Origin: E44-bin32 sp034430615
GTDB lineage: Bacteria; Chloroflexota; Anaerolineae; Anaerolineales; E44-bin32
Direction: 5' to 3'
DNA length: 64,000 bases
Assembly (NCBI GenBank): GCA_034430615.1
Contig: DAOUEJ010000216.1
Location: 22,870 to 86,869 of the forward strand
Shown here: in pieces, positions 8,328-17,229 of the stretch
How the letters are laid out: each line of letters opens with the position of its first letter
Numbering within the stretch: position 1 is the stretch's first letter
Made by a program: the position numbers and the translations under genes
Notes under the pieces: generated by a model
Told to the model about the DNA's origin: nothing
The model's input: only the letters and a program-made list of their open reading frames with translations
Databases searched by the model: none

Positions 8328-11300
8328 ATGCAAACTAAAGCAGATCCACGCCTCAAATCGATCGTACTGGTCACAATGCTGGCCGTTCTCATTTTCTTGC
8401 TCGCTGCCTGCCGGGCTGCATCGGCCGTGCCGACGGATGAAGCCCAAGCGGGGCATGTCTTGATCGCCGAGATCTTGGGCGGGATCGAGGGTGACAATCT
8501 GCACGAATTCATCGAGCTCTACAATCCACAGCCCGAACGGGCGGATCTTACGGGATGGTCGCTGGAGTACAAACTATCGGATGCGGACGGGAGTGTGGCG
8601 CTGTACGATTGGGAGATCCCGGCCTCGATCGGACCTAACGGATCGCTGCTGCTTGTGCACAGCGGCTTTTACCTGGGCGTGACCGCGGATGCCTATTTTG
8701 AGCAGGGTTTGAATCTCACATCTGGAGGACTGCGACTGATCGACGACACAGGCCAGATGGTCGATCAGGTTGGCTGGGGATCGGCGCCAGTTGATTTTAC
8801 GGAAGACTCGCCGGCGCCAGCGCTGCAAAATGGAATCTCTCTTGAGCGCCTGCCTGGTGGCAGTGCAGGCAGCACAGCGGATACTGATGACAACCTGGCT
8901 GATTTTGTGTTGCGGGAAGACCCCGCCCCCCGCAACACAGGCTCAGGCCCAACGCCAGGTGAAACGCCTCCCTTCTCTCTGACGCTTGATATTCCCGCTG
9001 GTGTCGCACCCGGGGATACGTTCCCAGTCGTGCTCCAGTTATCGAACAACAGCGATCAGACAATCGCTAATCTGGAACTCCAGCTGCCACTGCCGGCGCC
9101 ACTTGGAATCAGCCAGAAGCCGCCCGATTTGCAAATCGCGGGCACGACCCTACAGGCACGCAGCGTTTCAATTGAAGGCGGGGCCAGCCAGTCCTGGACC
9201 ATCCAGGTCCGCGCGCCCTGGACCTATCTCACGCTCCCACTGCGGGATGTGTTTGCGCGGGATGCAGGCGGCCGCTATGCCTATGCCAACCCGGCCTGGC
9301 TCGAGATTCGGGAGGGGGTGATCCCGATCGGCGTCTCGAGGAACTTGATCGATACCACGGTGAAGGTTGAAGGCCTGGCGACGATGTACACGGGGGGCTA
9401 CTTCGCCGGCTCGGGCAATGTCAAGTTCTACCTGCAGGATGAAAGCGGCGGGGTTCAGGTATGGGTGCCATCCGGTGAAGGCAGCCTCGCGGTGAACATC
9501 GGGGATCGGGTGCAGGTAACGGGTGAGATGCAACTTTACCGTGGCGCCCGTGAATTGGTGGCCACACCCGAAACAGTGATCATCCTCGATGCTGAACCTG
9601 GCCCTCGCCCATTGGAGGCCACGATCCAACAAGCCAGCCTCGATATCGAGAGCCTCCCTGGCCAGCTGGTATCGGTCGAAGGAACCGCAAACCGTATCGA
9701 GGAATTCAGCTACAGTTTCGAAGTTGACCTGATCGATCCGGCAGGGAACCTGCTGACCCTGTACATCGATAAGCAGACTGAGATGAGCGTCGAGCAGCTT
9801 GAGCTTGGCCGGGATTATCAGTCAACCGGGATCCTGGAAGTGCTTGATTCGACCGTCCTGCTTTATCCCCGCATCGCTGACGACCTGGTCGAGATATACC
9901 CCGAAGAAATTCTTCTCAGCGCTGAAGCGCCGCTCACCACACTGCCGGGCGTACCTTTCACGATCAGCCTGCAGGCCACCAACCACACACGGTCGGAATC
10001 ATACAGACAAAACCTGATCCTTCCCTGGCCCCAGCCCGGGCTTACCCTGCTGGAGATCGAAGACGGCGGGGTCCTCGAAGAAGGTGAAATACACTGGTGG
10101 CTTCCAAGCCTTGATCCCGAGTTTGGATCCATCTCCGTAAAGATCAGGGTCGCAGCTGTCCCTGGTCAGACTGCGCGTCTCGTGGGCTACTATCTCCTCA
10201 GCCCTGCTGGCGGATTGACTTCTGAGGGCATCCCACTGCAAATCTTCCTGGGTGATGAAATACCCATCTGGGCTCTTCAGGGTGCGGGGGAGTCCTCATC
10301 GTACAAACTGAAGACAGTCACGACCTCTGGCATCGTGACAGGTGTCTTCCCGGACCTTGGAGGATTGTGGCTCCAAAACCCCCTGCCTGATGACGATCCA
10401 TCGACTTCTGAGGGCATCTTCATCGCTTGCGGAGAGAAAGTGACTTCGCTCAAACCGGGTGACATGATTAACGTCACAGGCGTGGTGCGGGAGATCGCGG
10501 CGCAAACCCAGATTGCCGTTCAGGACTGCAGCAAGCTTGACCCGCTTTCCTCCAGGTTGTCGCTCCCTGAAGCACGCAGCCTCGACCCGCCGGTAGATCC
10601 GAGTGCCTCCGCTAAGTATTATGAGTCACTCGAGGGAATGCTGGTTGCGATCGAAGAGCCTGCCATCGTTATCGGGCCGAGCTCACGCTACGGCGAGACA
10701 TTTCTCCTGCTTGAAAAATTGGGGGTTGAACGGCTGTATCGCGGGGATCCGACCGGAGCCGTGATCACCATCGACGATGGCACCGATGCTGCCTTTGAGG
10801 ATAGGGACGGGATGACTGCCGCACTGGCGGTTGGCGACCGGGTGACCCGGGCTATCGGCCCGCTGGCCTACACCTTTGGTGCCTATAAGATCGAGCCGAT
10901 CGAAGCGCTGGTGACGAACTCACAACCGCTGCCGCAGATCCCTTCCAGCCCCATCCTCGGAAACGGGCAGTTTTCCGTCATGACCTGGAACGTCGAGAAC
11001 CTGTTCGACATCCTTGCTCCGCATCCAAGCAGCCCTCCCCGGCCACGTAAAGCCGAGTACGAACAGCACCTGGAGAGGATCGCACGCACGATCATCGCCG
11101 CTGGATCCCCAGCCATCATCGCGCTGCAGGAGGTTGAAAATGTTGGGATCCTTGATGATCTGGCTGCTCTCGGGCTGCTCTCCGAATTCTCCTATCACGG
11201 CTACCTTCTGGAAGGGACCGACAGCCGGGGGATTGATGTCGGCTACTTGATCCGGGAGGACCTGGTCCAGGTGTTGGACCTCAAGCAGCTGCCTGCTCCC

Positions 11301-11798
11301 GAAGGCTTGACCAGCCGGCCGCCGCTCTCCATCCACGTGCGCGTCCGTGAAGGGGGACAGGAGCTCGTGCTGTTCAACAACCACTTCCTGTCGCTATCCG
11401 GTGGTGAAGCCGCAACCGAGCCGCGCCGCACCGCACAAGCTGCCTGGAACGCCTCGCTGGTGGAAGCGCAGTTGGAATCAGAGCCTGGTGTGTGGGTGGC
11501 CGTGTTGGGTGACCTCAACTCGTTTTTCGTGGATCCTCCCATCGAAAGGCTGCGGGGGGCTGGGCTGAAACATGTGTTTGATGCGATCCCCGCGAGTGAT
11601 CGTTATACGTACGTCTTCCAGGGGGTCTCGCAAAGCCTCGATCACATCCTCGTGAGCGAGGACATGTGGGAAGAGTTGGTGGAGGTCACAGTGCTGCATC
11701 TCGATGCCGACTATCCGCCGCCCGTGCCCGGTGATCCATCGCCATGGCGGGAGTCGGATCATGACCCGGTCGTCGCGGTTTTTGAGCTTGCGCCGTGA
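8328..11798 (+). CDS. Large lipoprotein: lamin-tail domain plus endonuclease/exonuclease/phosphatase domain
   Basis: The 1156-aa product has a lipoprotein signal with lipobox LLAAC (Cys28). Residues about 45-190 form a lamin-tail domain (LIAEI, EFIELYNP, LTGWSL). The middle has beta-rich repeats and OB-like nucleic-acid-binding segments around 350-480 and 655-850. The C-terminal part (about 885-1155) is an endonuclease/exonuclease/phosphatase fold with MTWNVENLFD, ALQEVEN, LFNNHFLS, GDLNSF and ESDHDPV. This architecture matches extracellular nucleases of the ExeM/NucH type, tethered outside the cell here. It probably digests environmental or biofilm DNA. No operon partner is evident. Confidence 0.85.
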   Translation: MQTKADPRLKSIVLVTMLAVLIFLLAACRAASAVPTDEAQAGHVLIAEILGGIEGDNLHEFIELYNPQPERADLTGWSLEYKLSDADGSVALYDWEIPASIGPNGSLLLVHSGFYLGVTADAYFEQGLNLTSGGLRLIDDTGQMVDQVGWGSAPVDFTEDSPAPALQNGISLERLPGGSAGSTADTDDNLADFVLREDPAPRNTGSGPTPGETPPFSLTLDIPAGVAPGDTFPVVLQLSNNSDQTIANLELQLPLPAPLGISQKPPDLQIAGTTLQARSVSIEGGASQSWTIQVRAPWTYLTLPLRDVFARDAGGRYAYANPAWLEIREGVIPIGVSRNLIDTTVKVEGLATMYTGGYFAGSGNVKFYLQDESGGVQVWVPSGEGSLAVNIGDRVQVTGEMQLYRGARELVATPETVIILDAEPGPRPLEATIQQASLDIESLPGQLVSVEGTANRIEEFSYSFEVDLIDPAGNLLTLYIDKQTEMSVEQLELGRDYQSTGILEVLDSTVLLYPRIADDLVEIYPEEILLSAEAPLTTLPGVPFTISLQATNHTRSESYRQNLILPWPQPGLTLLEIEDGGVLEEGEIHWWLPSLDPEFGSISVKIRVAAVPGQTARLVGYYLLSPAGGLTSEGIPLQIFLGDEIPIWALQGAGESSSYKLKTVTTSGIVTGVFPDLGGLWLQNPLPDDDPSTSEGIFIACGEKVTSLKPGDMINVTGVVREIAAQTQIAVQDCSKLDPLSSRLSLPEARSLDPPVDPSASAKYYESLEGMLVAIEEPAIVIGPSSRYGETFLLLEKLGVERLYRGDPTGAVITIDDGTDAAFEDRDGMTAALAVGDRVTRAIGPLAYTFGAYKIEPIEALVTNSQPLPQIPSSPILGNGQFSVMTWNVENLFDILAPHPSSPPRPRKAEYEQHLERIARTIIAAGSPAIIALQEVENVGILDDLAALGLLSEFSYHGYLLEGTDSRGIDVGYLIREDLVQVLDLKQLPAPEGLTSRPPLSIHVRVREGGQELVLFNNHFLSLSGGEAATEPRRTAQAAWNASLVEAQLESEPGVWVAVLGDLNSFFVDPPIERLRGAGLKHVFDAIPASDRYTYVFQGVSQSLDHILVSEDMWEELVEVTVLHLDADYPPPVPGDPSPWRESDHDPVVAVFELAP

Positions 11799-11857
11799 AC
11801 GGGAAGGATCTTCATTCGAGTAAATTAATTGAGTGAATCATCTCCCGGAAATAGTAT

Positions 11858-11880
11858 GGGCAAGGTGACCTTGCCCCTAC
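11858..11880 (-). repeat. GTAGGGGC-type hairpin repeat (copy 1)
   Basis: On the minus strand the copy reads GTAGGGGCAAGGTCACCTTG and then CCC. GGGCAAGGT (11858-11866) and ACCTTGCCC (11868-11876) form a 9-bp stem. It shares its leading GTAGGGGC with hairpins at 11899, 13603-13638, 28591 and 28926. Confidence 0.6.
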
Positions 11881-11954
11881 GCGTATATATTAACGATTGT
11901 AGGGGCTGTCCCAAAAGGGCAGCCCCATTCGCGTTTTAAGAGCAAATCACTAGA

Positions 11955-13565
11955 ATGGGGGACATGAAAAAGAAGAAAAGTCCACACGCTGTGTTCAAAC
12001 CCTACACGATGGGCCAGCTGCAGCTCCCTACGAATCTAGAAGACCTCATCCCCGATGGTCACCTGGTGAGAAGGGTGCATGAAGCGATTGAGCGGGTGAA
12101 TCTAGATCCCCTGATCCAGCAATACAAAGGGGGAGGGACCAGCAGCTACCATCCGAAGATGATGTTGAAGGTGCTGGTGTATGCCTACACCCAGCAGATC
12201 TACTCGTCACGGAAGATTGCCAAGGCGCTGCGGGAGAACATCCACTTCATGTGGATCAGCGGGAACAGCAGGCCGGACTTCCGCACGATCAACCGCTTCC
12301 GGGGCGAAGTGCTCGGGAAGGTGATGGCCGAGATCTTCACTGCGGTTCTCGAGCTGCTGATCGAAGAAGGCTATGTGAAGCTGGAGCATTATTTCCTGGA
12401 CGGGACGAAGATCGAAGCCAATGCGGGCAAGTACACCTATGTGTGGGCGAAGAGCACGAAGCGAAACAAGGGCCAGTTGCAGGCGAAAGTGAAGCAGCTG
12501 CTGGAAGAGATCGAGCGGGTGAACAAGGACGAAGAAGAGGAGTATGGAGATCGTGATCTTGAAGAGCTGGGCGAAGAAGCTGAGATCGACGCCGACCGAT
12601 TGGACAAGAAGGTCAAGGAGCTGGACGAGATCCTCCAGCGCGGATTGAGTGAAGGGGAGAAAAAGCCGGACAAGCGCGACAAGAAACGTGCGAAAGCCCT
12701 GAGGATCCTGGAGAAGGAATGCCTACCCCGCCTGCGAAAGTATGAAGAACAGGAGCGGATCCTGCAGGGACGGGGCAGCTATTCGAAGACGGATGAGGAA
12801 GCTACCTTCATGCGCATGAAGGATGATCCTCTGCGGAAGGCGCAGCTCAAGCCTGCCTATACCATCCTGGCACAGGGCAACCTCCAGTTGGGGACCGAGA
12901 ACCAGTTTGTGGTTGGACTGAGTGTTCATCAGCGGCCGGGAGACACAGGCTGTATGGTGCCGCATATGGAAGGGGTGAAAGCCCGCCTCGGCCGGCTTCC
13001 GGAGAAAGTCGTCGCGGACGCTGGTTATGGCAGCGAAGAGAACTATGTCTACCTGGAAGAGCGAGGTGTGGAAGGCTTCGTGAAGTACAACACCTTCCAC
13101 CAGGAACAGAAGAAGCGGAGCCGGAAGACGCGTTTCCTCGCCGAGCAGTTCCCTTACAACGAAGAGAAGGATGAGTTCATCTGTCCGGATGGGCGACGCA
13201 TGCTCTATCGTGAGACAAGCCGATACAGGACAGAGAATAACTACTTGAAGGAAGTCCGCGTCTACGAGTGTGAAGGCTGCGCCGGGTGTAGGCTTCGCGC
13301 CGAGTGTACACATTCGAAGGAAAACAGACGCATTCGTGTGAGCTTTGTGCTGCAAGAATTGCGTGCAAAGGCCAGAGATCGTTTGCTCTCCGAAGAAGGG
13401 TTGGCTTTGCGTTCCAGACGCCCTGTGGAAGCGGAAAGCGTATTTGGGAGATTGAAACAGAATTGGCAGTTCAGAAGGTTGATGCTCCGGGGATTGAGAA
13501 AAGTAGAGACCGAGCTTAGCCTGCTCTGCATTGCACACAACCTATCAAAAATGACGGTTGCATAG
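11955..13565 (+). CDS. IS1182-family DDE transposase
   Basis: The 536-aa protein starts with an IS1182-type N-terminal domain containing YHPKMMLKVLVYAYTQ, followed by SSRKIAKALREN and the FRTINRFRG segment. The DDE residues appear to be Asp in FLDGTKIEANA, Asp in VVADAGYGSEENY, and Glu in the region RRPVEAESVFGRLKQN. A charged coiled-coil-like insert rich in Glu/Lys lies between the first and second Asp. A Cys-rich patch CEGCAGCRLRAEC is also present. It catalyses transposition of the surrounding element. Confidence 0.92.
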   Translation: MGDMKKKKSPHAVFKPYTMGQLQLPTNLEDLIPDGHLVRRVHEAIERVNLDPLIQQYKGGGTSSYHPKMMLKVLVYAYTQQIYSSRKIAKALRENIHFMWISGNSRPDFRTINRFRGEVLGKVMAEIFTAVLELLIEEGYVKLEHYFLDGTKIEANAGKYTYVWAKSTKRNKGQLQAKVKQLLEEIERVNKDEEEEYGDRDLEELGEEAEIDADRLDKKVKELDEILQRGLSEGEKKPDKRDKKRAKALRILEKECLPRLRKYEEQERILQGRGSYSKTDEEATFMRMKDDPLRKAQLKPAYTILAQGNLQLGTENQFVVGLSVHQRPGDTGCMVPHMEGVKARLGRLPEKVVADAGYGSEENYVYLEERGVEGFVKYNTFHQEQKKRSRKTRFLAEQFPYNEEKDEFICPDGRRMLYRETSRYRTENNYLKEVRVYECEGCAGCRLRAECTHSKENRRIRVSFVLQELRAKARDRLLSEEGLALRSRRPVEAESVFGRLKQNWQFRRLMLRGLRKVETELSLLCIAHNLSKMTVA

Positions 13566-13602
13566 CCGCCGTTCTTTTTTTTGCCACGCAAAAGTATGGA
13601 GA

Positions 13603-13638
13603 AAGGGCCGTCCAAGCTTCTTTTTGGACGGCCCCTAC
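13603..13638 (-). repeat. GTAGGGGC-type hairpin at right IS end
   Basis: GGGCCGTCCAA and TTGGACGGCCC form an 11-bp stem, and the minus-strand reading starts GTAGGGGCCGTCC. It doubles as the right terminal repeat of the IS and, with the T-run in its loop, might terminate transposase transcription. Confidence 0.6.
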
Positions 13639-13743
13639 GGGTATCGTTGGGTAGTGACATGCCCTCATTGAAGTACCCGCAATGGCGAGTGGTCTAGGCG
13701 GAGATGAGACCAAACCCGCTTCCCGCAGTGAGTGCTGTCGGGG

Positions 13744-14091
13744 TTAGATATCCATCAAGCGGTCGCGTACGTCGATCGCCTGGCCAAAGGCTGCGCCAAA
13801 CACCGCCAGGATGACGATCGCCACGATCCCCACCATGTCGGTCCACTCGGCCTGGACGAAGTAAGGCAGCAGGAGCAGGACCAGGAGCCCGAGCAGGATC
13901 CCCACAAGGGTGAAAGTGATCACCTTTGGGATCTGGCTGAAGATTTTGGAGAACACGAAAGGCTCCCGGCTTCCACGCCGGCGCCGGGCGACGTGATGCT
14001 GAACTTTCTGCTGCTGAACCTGGGGATCGCGCAGCGAAATCTGCCGGTCACGGAGTTTGCGCAGGCGTTCGACCTCATCCTCACGGCCCAT
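13744..14091 (-). CDS. Small membrane protein, unknown function
   Basis: This 115-aa protein has a charged N-terminus (MGREDEVERLRKLRDRQ) with a basic patch RRRRGSRE. Two transmembrane helices follow, at about residues 55-77 and 88-108. I do not recognise the family. The layout of soluble head and helical hairpin suggests an inner-membrane protein with a cytoplasmic N-terminus. It is separated from the IS on one side and faces away from a gene relic on the other. Confidence 0.65.
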   Translation of the reverse strand: MGREDEVERLRKLRDRQISLRDPQVQQQKVQHHVARRRRGSREPFVFSKIFSQIPKVITFTLVGILLGLLVLLLLPYFVQAEWTDMVGIVAIVILAVFGAAFGQAIDVRDRLMDI

Positions 14092-14199
14092 ATCATCCTC
14101 CGAAATGGCATAAAACGTTCATTTGTATTGTAGCGAATATAAAGCTGGAATCAAGCCAGATTGCCGGACCTAGTGGATTAGCTCGGCCTGATCCTTGAT

Positions 14200-14498
14200 C
14201 GCCCCGCGCTTGTCGAGCGGGATCTGTCGATCAGGATCAAGGTCCTGTGGAGGGTCAACCCGGTGAAAGTCAGATGCAGCGCGGGTTCCATATCAAAGCC
14301 TTCCATGCGCTCGAGACAATCCGAAGCGCCGGGACGGTGATCCACTCTGCGCAGCGCTGGCCTTCCAGCGTGGGACAAGCTTCCCGGAGCTAGCAACCCA
14401 CTGAACCCGCACCCATCATCGCTGAGCTCACACCGAAGGTACGCGAAATCCTGCGCAATCGTCTACAATTCATCCCGCATTCAGAGTATCGAAAGTGA
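14200..14498 (+). pseudogene. Relic of a second GrdB/PrdB-like gene (C-terminal part only)
   Basis: From about 14259 a frame ending at TGA 14496-14498 gives PGESQMQRGFHIKAFHALET, then HSAQRWPSSVGQ. TAG follows at 14391, and then QPTEPAPIIAELTPKVREIL. This lines up with the C-terminus of the selenoprotein at 5890-6777 (PGDTAQQLRVLSQAL, HSLETWHEP, SWQPAEPSPIIAELSPKFRE), and the TAG falls at the conserved Trp. Upstream similarity (PRALVE-like) continues only in another frame, so at least one frameshift is present. The Sec region and N-terminal half are gone. It is a decayed paralogue, not a gene. Confidence 0.7.
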
Positions 14499-14592
14499 TA
14501 CCGAAGGTGTTTTATTCAAAGAGAATTGTGATGAAATATCATTGCGTCGGTGAATTGTTCGCAGCGCGATTACCATCGAGAAGGAAAAATCA

Positions 14593-15408
14593 TTGACTAA
14601 ACCCAAATCGATGCTCAAGATTCTTGAGGAAACCAGCCGTACTTTCTATTTACCGATCATCCGCCTTCCCCAGGGGCTTCAGGAAGCAGTTGCCTCAGCC
14701 TACCTTTGTATGCGGGCGATCGATGAGATCGAGGATCATCCCGAGCTTGATCCGCGACAGAAATCGAATATCCTTCAAGCCGTGAGCTTTGCCCTTCAGG
14801 GTCAGCATTCCGTAGAAAACTTCAAGCACGAAGACTTGAGCGAAGCTTTCCTGAATATGACGCGGCTGCCAGAAGTAACCCAGCGGCTAGGCGAGTGGGC
14901 CATCCTGGCGCCTGGCGCAATCGCTCCCAGGATCTGGGAGGCTACCGCCGCCATGGCAGAACGGATGGCAATGTGGGCCCAGCGCGGTTGGTCTGTGGTT
15001 ACCCAATCCGATCTTGATCGCTACACTTTCAGTGTCGCGGGTGCCGTCGGACTTCTGCTCTGCGACTTGTGGGGTTGGTTTGATGGCCTGCAACTCGAGC
15101 GTAGCCACGCCATCTCCTTCGGCCGCGGTCTACAAGCCGTGAATATTCTCCGGAATCGCAAGGATGATCTCAGCCGAGGTGTGGACCTTTACCCTCAGGG
15201 TTGGGGTGATAAGGACATGGAAACCTACGCCCGCGACAGGCTTATCGCTTCAGAAAGCTACAGCAACACATTTCCTGAGTTATATAAGAGCTTTATCGCC
15301 ATTCCGCATGCTCTGGCCGTCGCAACGCTCGACGCGCGCCGTGATGGGAAGCTCAAACTATCACGGGCTGCTGTCCTGCAGATCGTTAGTCAATTCGATC
15401 GGGCTTAA
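14593..15408 (+). CDS. Squalene/phytoene synthase family protein
   Basis: The 271-aa protein has the trans-isoprenoid synthase head-to-head fold signatures. YLCMRAIDEIEDHPEL carries the first aspartate-rich motif. NILRNRKDDLSRGVDLYP is the second; its KDD replaces the more common xED. The family condenses two farnesyl or geranylgeranyl diphosphates on the way to hopanoids or carotenoids. No other isoprenoid gene lies nearby, so product identity is open. The start is TTG 14593, supported by GAGAAGG about 8 nt upstream; an in-frame ATG lies a few codons later. Confidence 0.82.
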   Translation: MTKPKSMLKILEETSRTFYLPIIRLPQGLQEAVASAYLCMRAIDEIEDHPELDPRQKSNILQAVSFALQGQHSVENFKHEDLSEAFLNMTRLPEVTQRLGEWAILAPGAIAPRIWEATAAMAERMAMWAQRGWSVVTQSDLDRYTFSVAGAVGLLLCDLWGWFDGLQLERSHAISFGRGLQAVNILRNRKDDLSRGVDLYPQGWGDKDMETYARDRLIASESYSNTFPELYKSFIAIPHALAVATLDARRDGKLKLSRAAVLQIVSQFDRA

Positions 15409-15732
15409 TCTGAGCTGCCATAGCCCTTTCCAATGAATATGATCCAGCAAACAACTGGGAGAATTCGTTTACATAGCGGAAGAGCTAATCTGTACCTTCG
15501 ATATATGTCCCAACCCACAGCATTTCATATCACGTTTTGATCACGAACAACTTTTCCAAGGAATCGTTTTACTACTAAAGAGGGCATGTCAATCGTGAGT
15601 TCATAGTAACCGCCCTGGCCTAAATCGGACAGGAAGCCTCTGGTTATAGTCGGGTGGGCCATGGCGTTAATGGAGAAACGGGGCGCCTGTAGGCGCCCCG
15701 TCTGCGTTCATAGTTCGAACTCGATGACCGGG
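15409..15732. other. Intergenic stretch without a recognisable gene
   Basis: This 324-bp AT-richer gap between convergent genes holds only the strong terminator hairpin at 15679-15700. I see no coding potential of note, tRNA or repeat in the rest. Confidence 0.6.
15679..15700 (-). terminator. Intrinsic terminator of the sugar ABC operon
   Basis: CGGGGCGCCT (15679-15688) and AGGCGCCCCG (15691-15700) pair perfectly. In the minus direction the stem is followed by TTTCTCC. It lies 33 nt past the stop of the substrate-binding protein gene. Confidence 0.75.
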
Positions 15733-17139
15733 TTACTGCGTCTCGGCCAACGCCTCGGCTGCGGATGCGTTCAGCTCTGCCAGCAAAGTCGGGATCTGGT
15801 CGGCATCGCTCTGCAAGATAGCCGAGAAGGTATCCTGGACATCACGGCGAACCGTGCCCCAGGAAGCCCAGCCCGGTTCTCCAACACCGTACGGTGCCAG
15901 GTCAAGACCCTGCGCCCAGAGCGGGTTTGTGGCAGCATAGTCGGCAAGCAGATCAACTGCGCTGGCCCGAATCGGGTAGTACGCGCTGGCTTCGATCCAC
16001 TTGGCATTGATCTCGGGGCTGGTAAACCACTTCAGGAACAACCAGGAAGCCACTTCCTTCTCAGGGGTTGATTTCACGATGGCCGAGTACTGTACGTAGG
16101 CATCTACGCCCTGCGTCCCACCGTCTCCCACAAAGGGGGTAAACGTCCAGACATCGTCATGGAAGGCACCCTCGGCCTCGAAAGCATCCGCCTGGTAGGT
16201 GTAGCCGGCGGTTGAGCTGATCGTGATCAATGCGCGGCGGGTGGCGAATTCGGGGTTCGGATAACCTTCGGTGGCGTAGGCGCAGCCCTCATCCCAGATT
16301 TCCTTCCAGAATTCGGCTGTGCGCACGACAGCCGGGTTGGTGAAGTCATAGCCATCACCGGCTTCGTTGTACATGGTCCCGCCCAATCCGAAGACGAAGG
16401 AGGCGACGTTGCTGGCACCGGTGTATAGCACCAACCCGCCCTGGCCATCGTTGTCAGGGTTGTCATCGGCCGTATTGGCAGCCGTCGCGGCGCAGATCTG
16501 CGCTTTGTACTCATCGAGCGTCGTCGGCGGCGCGGCGAAACCAAGTTCCTCGGCCCAAGTGTTATTATAGAAGTTCACGTTCTCAGACTGCCCATGCGGG
16601 AAGCCTACCCGGACACCATTGGCGTTGACCCCGCCATCCCAAGCGCCGGTGTAGTAATCGGCGATCTCTTCCCCGGTCAGGCCCCAATCAGGATCATTGA
16701 TGTAGCTATCCAGATCGGCCATCACATCGACCGAATGCCAGGTGTCGAGGGCGTTGGTGTAGCCCACGACGACATTGGGCAGGTCGCCGGACTGGATGGC
16801 GGCGTTCATCGCGTCTTCCAGGTCACGGTAGGCGCCCTGGTCGAGCGCCTCGACCGTGATGCCCCATTCGTTGGTGGCGTTGAATTCATCTACGATCGCC
16901 ATCAAACCTTCACCAGTCGAGCCCGTGCCCCACACGTGCCAGAAGGTCACGGTCTGACCACTCGGGTCGACCGCCGGCATGGCCGGTTCAGGTGTCGGCT
17001 CCACCATCGGTGCTTCTGTGGGTGGGACGGCGGCTGGTGGTTCGGTAGGAGCTTCGGTGGCTGCCGGTGAACAGGCTGAGAGCGCAAGCGGCAGGACCAA
17101 CGCCACGAGAAGCAACCAGGCGTACATATTCTTCTTCAT
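15733..17139 (-). CDS. Sugar ABC transporter substrate-binding lipoprotein
   Basis: The 468-aa protein has a lipoprotein signal with lipobox LSAC (Cys23). A Pro/Glu/Thr-rich linker of about 30 residues is followed by a family-1 extracellular binding protein (UgpB/MalE-like), beginning TVTFWHVWG. Such proteins deliver oligosaccharides or glycerol phosphates to the membrane permeases. It is the third gene of the minus-strand operon in genomic order and the last transcribed, after the two permeases; a terminator follows. Which sugar is carried cannot be read from sequence. Confidence 0.9.
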   Translation of the reverse strand: MKKNMYAWLLLVALVLPLALSACSPAATEAPTEPPAAVPPTEAPMVEPTPEPAMPAVDPSGQTVTFWHVWGTGSTGEGLMAIVDEFNATNEWGITVEALDQGAYRDLEDAMNAAIQSGDLPNVVVGYTNALDTWHSVDVMADLDSYINDPDWGLTGEEIADYYTGAWDGGVNANGVRVGFPHGQSENVNFYNNTWAEELGFAAPPTTLDEYKAQICAATAANTADDNPDNDGQGGLVLYTGASNVASFVFGLGGTMYNEAGDGYDFTNPAVVRTAEFWKEIWDEGCAYATEGYPNPEFATRRALITISSTAGYTYQADAFEAEGAFHDDVWTFTPFVGDGGTQGVDAYVQYSAIVKSTPEKEVASWLFLKWFTSPEINAKWIEASAYYPIRASAVDLLADYAATNPLWAQGLDLAPYGVGEPGWASWGTVRRDVQDTFSAILQSDADQIPTLLAELNASAAEALAETQ

Positions 17140-17229
17140 TGCGAACTTTCCTCCTCGATACGAATTATCCAGGTAATATTGGACTGACTCAATTCCCTCT
17201 TCTTTCGATCGCTGCCTCCTTCCGGCCGA

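Larger units (their letters stand above)
11899..13638 (+). mobile_element. IS1182-family insertion sequence (about 1.74 kb)
   Basis: The element is bounded by imperfect terminal inverted repeats: GTAGGGGCTGTCC at 11899-11911 and its inverse GGACGGCCCCTAC at 13626-13638, 12 of 13 matching, with weaker similarity further in. It contains one transposase gene. Both ends can also fold on themselves: GGGGCTG/CAGCCCC at the left and GGGCCGTCCAA/TTGGACGGCCC at the right. I see no clear target-site duplication in the flanks. The transposase frame is intact, so the copy could be active. Confidence 0.75.

Noticed and set aside
12437..13660. Several long minus-strand ORFs across the transposase
   Set aside because: They are antisense shadows of the transposase; its DDE motifs fix the coding strand.
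15661..16071. 136-aa forward ORF
   Set aside because: It is the antisense shadow of the substrate-binding protein and begins in its terminator.
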